From an uncultured Bacteroidia bacterium (GTDB lineage Bacteria > Bacteroidota > Bacteroidia > Bacteroidales > UBA932): DNA of 37,704 nt. Below, piece by piece: positions 10,663 through 17,633 of the stretch (position 1 is the stretch's first letter; every line of letters starts with the position of its first letter). A program made the position numbers and the translations under genes. Below the pieces are notes generated by a model that saw only the letters and a list, made by a program, of their open reading frames with translations, had not been told where the DNA came from and searched no databases. The stretch is from the NCBI GenBank assembly GCA_902778105.1, contig CACYWN010000023.1, positions 1-37,704 of the forward strand, written 5' to 3'.

Positions 10663-11658
10663 ATGAAATCCATCCTGGGCATCGGAAACGCCCTCACCGA
10701 CATCCTCGCCGTCCTCCCGGACGATTCGCTTCTGAGGAAGTACCATCTTCCCCTGGGCAGCATGCAGCATGTGGATATGGAGACGGGCGACCGGATCTGG
10801 GATGCCCTGAAGGAGTACGGCGTCAAGTACGTCCCGGGCGGATCCGCCGCCAACACCATCACCTGCACGGCCATCTTCGGGATGCCTTCCGGCTACATCG
10901 GCAAGATCGGCAACGACGACCTCGGGAACCTCTTCAAGAGCACGATGGAGCAGTACGGCGTCCGCGCCCAGATGCTGTACGGGACCAAGTCCAGCGGCCG
11001 CTGCATGGTCTTCATCACCGGGGCCAATGCCGAGCGCACCTTCGCGGACTACATGGGCGCCACCCTGGAACTGGGCCCGGACGACCTCGTCCCCGAGATG
11101 TTCGAAGGCTACGACTATTTCCACATCGAGGGGTATCTCGTGCAGAACCAGGAGCTCATCGCCAAGGCTGCCCGGCTGGCGAAGGGCGCGGGCTGCACCG
11201 TTTCCATCGACATGGCTTCCTACAACGTCGTCGAATCCAATGACGCCTTCTTCCACAACCTGGTGGAGAACTACGTGGACATCGTCTTCGCCAACGAGTC
11301 CGAGGCCAAGGCCTTCACCAAGCTGGAGCCGCGCGAGGCGGCGGACGAGATCGCCCGCCACTGCCAGATCGCCGTGGTGAAGGTGGGCAAGGACGGGTCG
11401 ATGGTCCGGTCCGGGGACGAATTCCATTTCATCGAACCCAAGCCGGCGGATCCGGTGGACGCCACCGGGGCGGGGGATACTTATGCCGCCGGATTCCTCT
11501 ATGCCCATTCGCTCGGGATGCCGCTCCGCGTCTGCGGGGAGATCGGCTCCATCATCGCAGCCAAGGTCGTCGAAGTCATCGGCACCAAGATCGACATTCC
11601 GCGCTGGAGGGACGCCAAACTGGAAATCCGTGAACTCATCGCTGCCAACACACCATAG
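10663..11658 (+). CDS. PfkB-family carbohydrate/nucleoside kinase (adenosine kinase-like)
   Basis: A ribokinase-fold kinase of 331 residues. The first PfkB signature is GGSAANT (59-65). The second is DATGAGDTYAAGF, with catalytic D272 in GAGD and the anion-hole Gly/Ala before it. The N-terminus (ILGIGNALTDILAVL) and the overall pattern resemble bacterial proteins annotated as adenosine kinase, but a sugar substrate cannot be excluded from sequence alone. The start at 10663 is chosen from promoter position. It leads a four-gene + strand cluster; the next gene begins after a 3-base gap. Confidence 0.9.
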   Translation: MKSILGIGNALTDILAVLPDDSLLRKYHLPLGSMQHVDMETGDRIWDALKEYGVKYVPGGSAANTITCTAIFGMPSGYIGKIGNDDLGNLFKSTMEQYGVRAQMLYGTKSSGRCMVFITGANAERTFADYMGATLELGPDDLVPEMFEGYDYFHIEGYLVQNQELIAKAARLAKGAGCTVSIDMASYNVVESNDAFFHNLVENYVDIVFANESEAKAFTKLEPREAADEIARHCQIAVVKVGKDGSMVRSGDEFHFIEPKPADPVDATGAGDTYAAGFLYAHSLGMPLRVCGEIGSIIAAKVVEVIGTKIDIPRWRDAKLEIRELIAANTP

Positions 11659-11661
11659 ACT

Positions 11662-12195
11662 ATGCTGGATTCGGTCAAAGATATGCTCAGGCGCCACAGC
11701 CTGAAAAAGAATGCCTCGACGGAGCCGACGGGATTCGTCCCGCTGAGCGATATCCGATCCGCCGTCGCGTTCATCGACGTGGAGGACACCTCGTTCAACG
11801 AGTGCAAGAACGCTTTGATGCTGTTCTTCCGCGAACATAACATCAAGGGAGACATCTTCTTTTTCGACTTCCGGAAGCTTACGGAGGGGGAGCGTCTCAT
11901 CACGAGCATCACGACCACCGTCCTCAAGAAGGACCTCAACTGGTTCGGCAAACCCTCCAACGAGAAAGTCGCCCTGATGCTCAGCGGCGAGCCCGACCTT
12001 TTCATCTCGCTGCTTCCTTTCAACGACTACCCCCTGGAATTCATGGCCAAGTGTTCCCGCGCCCGTTTCAAGATCGGCCGGGTCCAGCTGCCGGGCGATA
12101 CCTTCGACCTCGTGATCAAGGATCCCGAGGACCGCAAGCTCAATGAAGCCGAGGTCTGCAAGGAACTGATCAAGTTCATGGGCAAGATCCGATGA
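11662..12195 (+). CDS. Conserved Bacteroidota protein of unknown function (DUF6913-like)
   Basis: A 177-residue soluble protein with no signal peptide or membrane segment. Two features recall a small Bacteroidota-specific family I know as DUF6913: a central block (FFFDFRKLTEGE) and a conserved C-terminal block (KIGRVQLPGDTFDLVI). The family assignment is from memory and uncertain. It lies 3 bases after the kinase and overlaps the next gene by 4 bases (ATGA), so it is almost certainly translated with both. No function can be stated. Confidence 0.8.
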   Translation: MLDSVKDMLRRHSLKKNASTEPTGFVPLSDIRSAVAFIDVEDTSFNECKNALMLFFREHNIKGDIFFFDFRKLTEGERLITSITTTVLKKDLNWFGKPSNEKVALMLSGEPDLFISLLPFNDYPLEFMAKCSRARFKIGRVQLPGDTFDLVIKDPEDRKLNEAEVCKELIKFMGKIR

Positions 12196-12665
12196 TCCAA
12201 TACCTGATTGTCTTCCTGATCTCGATGGTGCCGCTCATCGAGCTGCGCGTGGCCGTCCCGTACGCCGTCGGCATGGGCCTGCCCCTCGTTCCCTCCTGCA
12301 TCATCGCCGTCATCGGGAACATGCTGCCGGTCCCCTTCATCTTCCTGTTCGCCCGCCGGATCCTGGAGTGGGGCAAGGACAAGAAGTACATCGGCAAGTT
12401 CTTCACCTGGTGCCTGGAAAAGGGCGAGAAGGGGGGACGCAAGCTGGAAGAGAAGGCCGGCCGTGGCCTGTATGTCGCCCTGCTGCTGTTCGTCGGCATC
12501 CCGCTTCCCGGGACGGGCGCCTGGACAGGTACCCTGGCTGCCAGCATCCTGGACATGGATTTCAAGAAAAGCGTCCTGTACGTACTCCTCGGCGTCCTGC
12601 TGGCGGGGGCGATCATGCTCCTGGGTTCCCTGGGCGTTTTCGGAGCCATCAATTTCATGAAATAA
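12192..12665 (+). CDS. Small multidrug export-like membrane protein (COG2426 / PF06695)
   Basis: A 157-residue integral membrane protein with about four hydrophobic segments. The signatures of the family are visible: an early PLIELRVAVPYA segment and the re-entrant motif PLPGTGAWTGTLAA around residue 105. The family name 'small multidrug export' is historical; its transport role is not established. The start codon overlaps the upstream stop as ATGA. A basic cytoplasmic loop (KGEKGGRKLEEKAGRG) separates the two halves. Confidence 0.85.
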   Translation: MIQYLIVFLISMVPLIELRVAVPYAVGMGLPLVPSCIIAVIGNMLPVPFIFLFARRILEWGKDKKYIGKFFTWCLEKGEKGGRKLEEKAGRGLYVALLLFVGIPLPGTGAWTGTLAASILDMDFKKSVLYVLLGVLLAGAIMLLGSLGVFGAINFMK

Positions 12666-12678
12666 ACCACTCGAAACT

Positions 12679-13653
12679 ATGACACTGAAACGATTCATCC
12701 TCTGGAGCGCATCGCTCCTCCTCGCGGCGAACTGCCTGACCGGCTGCCTTGCCGGCAAATTCATGACGAACTATGCCCTCAAGCCTGCGCAGCACGGTGA
12801 GGCCGATATCGAGCGCACCCGCGCCAAGGCCGACTCCCTGGCTCCCGGCGTGATGGCCTGGTACGACGACCTGCACCAGAAAGGCATCTTCAAGGACATT
12901 ACCCGTACCGATCCTGACGGTTATAAACTGCACGCCGTATACGCTCCGGCCAAGGATCCGGCCAATGCCCAGGGTACCGCCATCATCGTCCATGGATATA
13001 CCGACAACCATCTTGTCTTCATGTACCTCGTGCGTATGTACCGCGACGAGTTCAACTACAACGTGATGGTTCCGGATCTCCAGTACTTCGGCTATTCCGA
13101 GGGCGTGGCCGCCCAGATGGGCTGGCTGGACCGCTTGGATGTGGAAGACTGGGCTGTGGTCGCCCACGACATCTTCAAGGATGACTTCACCGTCGTGCAC
13201 GGCGTGTCCATGGGCGCCGCCACCGCGATGATGATGAGCGGCGACGACCTCCCGCCCTACATCCGCGCCTTCGTCGAGGACTGCGGCTATTCTTCCGCCT
13301 GGGACCAGTTCGCCCACAACCTGAAGGACAGCTTCCACCTGCCCCCGTTCCCGATCCTGAACAGCGCCTCCATCGTGTGCCGGAAGCGCTACGGCTGGGG
13401 CTTCAAGGAGGCCTCGTCCGTGGACCAGCTCGCCAAGTGCGATCGTCCGATGCTCTTCATCCACGGCGATGCCGACGACTTCGTCCCCGTGGACCACGTG
13501 TATAAGAACTACGCCGCCAAGACCCACGGCTACAAGGAACTCTACATCGTCCCCGGTGCCGTCCACGCGAATTCCTATGCGAAGGACCCCGCGAACTACA
13601 CCTGGCGCGTGAAGTACTTCCTCCAGCGCGTGAAATCCGGAGAAATCCGATAG
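12679..13653 (+). CDS. Alpha/beta hydrolase lipoprotein
   Basis: A serine hydrolase, 324 residues, predicted to be lipid-anchored through lipobox LTGC (Cys23). The oxyanion segment HGYTDN lies at 105-110. The nucleophile is S177 in GVSMG, the acid is D266 in HGDADDFVP, and the histidine is H296 in PGAVHANSY. The order and spacing fit the family of Bacteroidota proteins related to the BAAT/dienelactone hydrolase group; the substrate is unknown. It starts 13 bases after the preceding gene and ends this + strand cluster just before REP pair 3. Confidence 0.9.
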   Translation: MTLKRFILWSASLLLAANCLTGCLAGKFMTNYALKPAQHGEADIERTRAKADSLAPGVMAWYDDLHQKGIFKDITRTDPDGYKLHAVYAPAKDPANAQGTAIIVHGYTDNHLVFMYLVRMYRDEFNYNVMVPDLQYFGYSEGVAAQMGWLDRLDVEDWAVVAHDIFKDDFTVVHGVSMGAATAMMMSGDDLPPYIRAFVEDCGYSSAWDQFAHNLKDSFHLPPFPILNSASIVCRKRYGWGFKEASSVDQLAKCDRPMLFIHGDADDFVPVDHVYKNYAAKTHGYKELYIVPGAVHANSYAKDPANYTWRVKYFLQRVKSGEIR

Positions 13654-13654
13654 G

Positions 13655-13747
13655 GAAGTGCTGATGGTGGTCCATCCGCTGGACCACCATCAGCGTTTTA
13701 TACCCCGTCTTGCCGATGGTGGTCCAGCATTTGGACCACCATCAGCA
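13655..13747. repeat. REP palindrome pair 3 (remote from the RAYT gene)
   Basis: The first palindrome (13660-13694) has a perfect 15-bp stem GCTGATGGTGGTCCA with loop TCCGC and is preceded by GAAGTG exactly as in pair 1. The second (13711-13747) has a 16-bp stem with one mismatch-type G-T pair and loop GCATT. They are 16 bases apart and lie between two convergent genes, where they may also act in transcription termination. Confidence 0.92.
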
Positions 13748-13784
13748 TTTTAGTAGCGTCGGGAAGGGGAGGAAGACCCTCCGG

Positions 13785-14654
13785 TTAGGCGTTCCGCTGA
13801 CGGACGGCCTCGAAGAGGAGGATGGCGGTGGAGACGGAGACGTTGAGGCTGTCCAGGTGGCCGAGCATCGGGATGCGGATGTGCGCATCCGCAGCGTCCC
13901 GCCAGATCTGGGTGAGGCCGGTGGACTCCGTGCCCATCACCAGGGCCGTGCCCACGGTCATATCCACGTTATAATACCAGGACGAATCCTGCAGCTGGGC
14001 GGTGAGGATGCGGATTCCGTGGGCCTTGAGCCAGGCGATGGTCTCCTCCGAGGAGGCCGCGACCGTGGGCACCGTGAAGATGCCGCCTAGGCTCGCGCGG
14101 ATGAGATTCGGGTTCCACAGGTCCGTGAGCGGATCGCAGACGATGACCGCGTCGGCCCGGGCGGCGTCCGCGCTGCGGAGCACGGCGCCCAGGTTCCCCG
14201 GCTTCTCCACCGCCTCCAGCACGACGACGAGCGGATTCTCCGGCAGGTCCAGGTCTTCCAGGCCGATGTTCCGGCACTCCACCTCGGCGATGATCCCTTC
14301 CGTGCTTTCCCGATACGCGACCTTCCGGTACAGCGCTTCGGGGATTTCGATGACGAGCGGATCACCGGCGAGATTCTTTCGTCGGCCTCCGGCCTCCTCA
14401 GACTGACAGGTGAATGTCGTTCCGGACGAAATGTCCTTTGTCATTCCGAGCGAAGCGAAGGAATCTTCCCCCGCCACCTCCGGGCACACGAACACCGTCC
14501 GGACGGTGAAGCCCGCTTCCAGGCAGTGCTCCAGCTCGCGCCGGCCTTCCACCACGAAAAGACCCTGCTCCCGCCGCGCCCTGGATTTTTCCTGCAGCAG
14601 GAGCAGATGCTTGATTTTCGGATTCTGCGCCGATGTGACCTGTTCGGTTTTCAA
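13785..14654 (-). CDS. TrmH/SpoU-family RNA 2'-O-methyltransferase with in-frame repeat insertion
   Basis: A SAM-dependent RNA ribose methyltransferase. The N-terminal substrate-binding domain ([10 protein letters not shown]-like start, then [10 protein letters not shown] at 31-40) is followed by the SPOUT knot domain with [41 protein letters not shown] and [13 protein letters not shown] as motifs 1-3. Residues 63-94 are entirely encoded by a 96-base dispersed repeat, lying at the end of the N-terminal domain just before the conserved [17 protein letters not shown]. The start is TTG at 14654, overlapping the lysS stop as TTGA; no ATG is available. The RNA substrate cannot be told from sequence. 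Confidence 0.92.
   Translation of the reverse strand: MKTEQVTSAQNPKIKHLLLLQEKSRARREQGLFVVEGRRELEHCLEAGFTVRTVFVCPEVAGEDSFASLGMTKDISSGTTFTCQSEEAGGRRKNLAGDPLVIEIPEALYRKVAYRESTEGIIAEVECRNIGLEDLDLPENPLVVVLEAVEKPGNLGAVLRSADAARADAVIVCDPLTDLWNPNLIRASLGGIFTVPTVAASSEETIAWLKAHGIRILTAQLQDSSWYYNVDMTVGTALVMGTESTGLTQIWRDAADAHIRIPMLGHLDSLNVSVSTAILLFEAVRQRNA
14371..14466. repeat. Dispersed palindromic element C inside a coding region
   Basis: An inverted composite of two units: 14371-14408 begins AGATTCTTTCGTCGG and has core GGCC-TCC-GGCC; 14439-14466 begins TGTCATTCCGAGCGAAGCG and ends GAATCT. The total of 96 bases is 32 codons, so the methyltransferase frame is kept. The encoded residues run from E63 to N94 and include SFASLGMTK and [11 protein letters not shown]. 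Confidence 0.92.
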
Positions 14655-16168
14655 AACTTTTCCGGCCGCATCGTCGGGAAGAACAGCACGTCCTGGATGG
14701 CGTCGTTGCCCGTCATGAACATGGTGAGGCGGTCGATGCCGATGCCGATGCCGGAGGTCGGCGGCATGCCGTACTCGAGCGCGCGCACGAAGTCGTAGTC
14801 GATGTACATGGCCTCGTCGTCGCCCTTGGACTTGAGGGCGGCCTGCTCCTCGAAGCGTTCCAGCTGGTCGACGGGGTCGTTCAGCTCGGAATAGGCGTTC
14901 GCAAGCTCCTTGCCGGCGACGAAGAGTTCGAACCGCTCGGTGAGCGTGTCGTCGTAGCGGCAGCGCTTGGTGAGCGGGGACATTTCCACGGGATAGTCGA
15001 TGATGAAGGTGGGCTGGATGAGATTCTTCTCGCAGTATTCGCCGAAGATGGCGTCGATGAGCTTGCCCACGCCCATTTCCGGGGTGACTTCCACGCTGAG
15101 TTTCTTGCAGGTTTCACGCAGCTGGGCTTCGTCCATGCCCTTGACATCGACCCCGGCGTACTCCAGGATGGCGTCGAGGATGCGGAGCCGGCGGAAGGGT
15201 CCCTGGAAGGAGACCTCGTTGCCGCCGATGGTCTTGGTGAGACCGCCCGTGGCCTCGGCCACCTGCTGGAGCATCTTCTCGGTGAAGTCCATCATCCAGT
15301 TGTAGTCCTTGTAGGCCACGTACAGCTCCACGCAGGTGAATTCCGGGTTGTGGGTCTTGTCCATGCCCTCGTTGCGGAAGTTCTTCGCGAATTCGTACAC
15401 CCCGAGGAAGCCGCCCACGATGAGGCGCTTCAGATACAGTTCGTTGGCGATCCTGAGGTACATGTCCACGTCCAAGGCGTTGTGGTGCGTGATGAACGGA
15501 CGGGCCGTCGCGCCGCCCGGGATGGGCTGCAGGATCGGGGTTTCCACCTCCAGGCAGCCGGCCTCGTCGAAGTAGCGGCGCATCGTGGAGATGATCTTCG
15601 CCCGCTTGACGAAGGTCTCCTTCACCTGCGGGTTCACCACGAGGTCCACATAGCGCTGGCGGTAGCGGAGTTCCGGATCCTCGAAACTGTCATGGACGGT
15701 GCCGTCGGCGTCGGTCTTCACGATCGGAAGGACGCGGAGGGACTTGGAAAGGACGGTGAGTTCCTTCGCATGGACGGACAGCTGGCCGGTCTGGGTGATG
15801 AAGGCGAAACCCTTGATGCCAATGATGTCGCCGATGTCCAGGAGCTTCTTGAAGACGGTATTGTACAGGGTCTTGTCCTCCCCGGGGCAGATCTCGTCCC
15901 GCTTGACATATACCTGGATGCGTCCCGCATGGTCCTGCAGCTCCATGAAGGAGGCTGCGCCCATGATGCGGCGGGACATGATGCGCCCGGCGATGCACAC
16001 GTCGTCGAAATTGCCTTTTTCAGGGTCGAAACCCTCCGCGATTTCCACGGTCGTGGTATTGATGGGATAGAGGGGTGCCGGATATGGATTGATGCCCAGT
16101 TCACGGAGCCGGAGAAGGGACTCCCGACGGCCGCGTTCCTGCTCGTTCAGTTCGGTTGTAGATGCCAT
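14651..16168 (-). CDS. lysS: Lysyl-tRNA synthetase (class II)
   Basis: Charges tRNA-Lys. The N-terminal anticodon-binding OB domain (about residues 60-150, [20 protein letters not shown]) is followed by the class II core: motif 2 is [15 protein letters not shown] and motif 3 is [12 protein letters not shown] near the C-terminus. The 505 residues match the family. The ATG at 16168 is preceded by a -7 box. The stop overlaps the TTG start of the methyltransferase by 4 bases, so the two genes form an operon. Confidence 0.98.
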   Translation of the reverse strand: MASTTELNEQERGRRESLLRLRELGINPYPAPLYPINTTTVEIAEGFDPEKGNFDDVCIAGRIMSRRIMGAASFMELQDHAGRIQVYVKRDEICPGEDKTLYNTVFKKLLDIGDIIGIKGFAFITQTGQLSVHAKELTVLSKSLRVLPIVKTDADGTVHDSFEDPELRYRQRYVDLVVNPQVKETFVKRAKIISTMRRYFDEAGCLEVETPILQPIPGGATARPFITHHNALDVDMYLRIANELYLKRLIVGGFLGVYEFAKNFRNEGMDKTHNPEFTCVELYVAYKDYNWMMDFTEKMLQQVAEATGGLTKTIGGNEVSFQGPFRRLRILDAILEYAGVDVKGMDEAQLRETCKKLSVEVTPEMGVGKLIDAIFGEYCEKNLIQPTFIIDYPVEMSPLTKRCRYDDTLTERFELFVAGKELANAYSELNDPVDQLERFEEQAALKSKGDDEAMYIDYDFVRALEYGMPPTSGIGIGIDRLTMFMTGNDAIQDVLFFPTMRPEKF

Positions 16169-16209
16169 AGGTATTTATCAATGAAAACGTTGACAGTTTT
16201 ATGCGGATA

Positions 16210-16217
16210 CAAAGGTA
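16210..16217 (-). promoter_or_regulatory. -7 promoter box of lysS
   Basis: The minus-strand sequence TACCTTTG matches TAnnTTTG and lies 41 bases upstream of the lysS ATG. Confidence 0.6.
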
Positions 16218-16276
16218 CGAAAAACCTCTCACAAATTGATAAACCTTGGATTTATTTCTAGAAAAGTTTCGAAAAT

Positions 16277-16309
16277 GTTGGGAAAATTAGATAATTCTGC
16301 TTAATTTTG
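16277..16309 (+). promoter_or_regulatory. Promoter of the OmpA-like/lipoprotein operon
   Basis: The -7 box TAATTTTG (16302-16309) is preceded at 21 bases by GTTG (16277-16280), close to the TTTG -33 consensus. It is the best promoter in the window and implies a leader of about 110 bases. Confidence 0.65.
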
Positions 16310-16331
16310 CGTTTGTATACGATAGTGTCTA

Positions 16332-16368
16332 CACCGGAACTTGGGTCCGGTGGGCCCAAAAAGGGCCA
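16332..16368 (+). promoter_or_regulatory. Two stacked hairpins in the 5' leader of the OmpA-like gene
   Basis: CACCGGA (16332-16338) pairs with TCCGGTG (16345-16351), and GGCCC (16353-16357) pairs with GGGCC (16363-16367) around an A5 loop. There is no T run, so a terminator is unlikely. A role in mRNA stability or translation control is inference. Confidence 0.45.
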
Positions 16369-16428
16369 CTTGGCGCGTCGTTATACCTTAAATTAAATAG
16401 GATAGAACGCAACAACAATTCTTATCAT

Positions 16429-17604
16429 ATGAAACTGAAAAGCTTAACACTGATTCTCGCCGTTGCGCTGGGTGCCCAGGTGGCGTTCGCGCAGCAGAGC
16501 ACGACCGATCCCAGCGTGGAGTTCAACCCCCACTGGTACGGCCAGATCCAGGGCGGTGCCGGTTACACCATCGGCGAAACCGCGTTCAAGGACCTGATTT
16601 CCCCTGCCGGAGCCCTCTCCCTGGGTTATCAGTTCAATCCTGTCCTCGGTGCCCGCTTCAATGTCGCCGGCTATCAGGGTAAGGGCGCTGTCGTCGCTCC
16701 GCTTGAGGTGTACAAGTTCAACTACCTCCAGGGCGCGTTCGACCTCACCGTCAACCTGGCGCAGCTCCTTGGCTACAAGCATGACCGCGTGTTCAATCCG
16801 TTCGTGTTCATCGGTGGCGGTGCCGCCTATGGCTTCAAGAACGGCGCGAACAACATCACCAAGACCAATCCGAAGGAATACTTCGCCCTCCTGTGGGAGA
16901 AGAGCCTCATCACCCCGGTCGCCCGCGTGGGCCTGGGCGCTGACTTCCGTCTGAGCGATGCCGTCGCCCTCACCCTCGAGGTGAACGACAACGTCCTCTC
17001 CGACAAGTTCAACTCCAAGAAGGTCGGTCATCCGGACTTCCAGTTCAACGCCCTCGCCGGCCTGAAGGTGAACTTCGGCAAGGCCACCCGTCCTTGCGCC
17101 AAGTACTTCGCCGACCTCGCCGCCGCCGAGGCTGCCGCTGCCGCCCTGAAGGCCCAGCAGGAAGCCGAGCGCGCCGCGAAGCTCGCCGCCGAGAAGGCCG
17201 CTGCCGAGAAGGCTGCCGCCGAGAAGGCTGCTGCCGAGAAGGCTGCCGCCGATGCCGCCGCCGCCGAGAGACTCGCCGCCGAAATGCGCCAGGTGAACAC
17301 CTTCTTCGTGATCAATTCCGCCGTCATCTCCGACGAGGAGGCTGCGAAGCTCGTCCGCTACATCGACTGGCTCAAGGCCAACCCGGATGTGAATGTCGCC
17401 ATCGCCGGCCACGCCGACAAGGGCACCGGTAACCGTCGCATCAACCAGCGTCTGTCCGAGGAGCGTGCCGCCGCCGTCAAGGCCTTCCTCCTGGAAAGGG
17501 GTATCGCCGAGTCCCGGATCGTTTCCGTCGTCGCTAACGGCGACCGTGTCCAGCCGTTCGCCGAGAACGACCTGAACCGTGTGGTTATCAGCACCATTGA
17601 GTAA
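16429..17604 (+). CDS. OmpA-family outer membrane protein
   Basis: A 391-residue envelope protein with three parts. A signal peptide ends at AFA-QQ (about residue 21). Residues 25-220 form a beta-barrel-like region that includes alternating hydrophobic/aromatic segments (GYQFNPVLGARFNVAGY). A long helical linker rich in Ala, Glu and Lys (repeated AAAEK) spans about 225-285. The C-terminal OmpA domain (286-391) carries the peptidoglycan-binding motif NQRLSEERAAAVKAFLLERGI. It should tie the outer membrane to the cell wall. It leads an operon with the giant lipoprotein, 29 bases downstream, behind a long structured leader. Confidence 0.93.
   Translation: MKLKSLTLILAVALGAQVAFAQQSTTDPSVEFNPHWYGQIQGGAGYTIGETAFKDLISPAGALSLGYQFNPVLGARFNVAGYQGKGAVVAPLEVYKFNYLQGAFDLTVNLAQLLGYKHDRVFNPFVFIGGGAAYGFKNGANNITKTNPKEYFALLWEKSLITPVARVGLGADFRLSDAVALTLEVNDNVLSDKFNSKKVGHPDFQFNALAGLKVNFGKATRPCAKYFADLAAAEAAAAALKAQQEAERAAKLAAEKAAAEKAAAEKAAAEKAAADAAAAERLAAEMRQVNTFFVINSAVISDEEAAKLVRYIDWLKANPDVNVAIAGHADKGTGNRRINQRLSEERAAAVKAFLLERGIAESRIVSVVANGDRVQPFAENDLNRVVISTIE
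17188..17280 (+). repeat. Tandem codon repeats in the OmpA linker
   Basis: Near-identical units encoding AAAEK or AAEKA are repeated about five times, with the synonymous pattern GCCGAGAAGGCTGC recurring. The tract could change length by slippage. Confidence 0.75.
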
Positions 17605-17633
17605 TCATTAACTCTTAATTCTATACCAACTTT

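Noticed and set aside
6905-13747. The repeated palindromes as a CRISPR array
   Set aside because: There are only pairs, not regularly spaced runs. Spacers are short and similar to each other, and no cas genes are near; a RAYT gene is.
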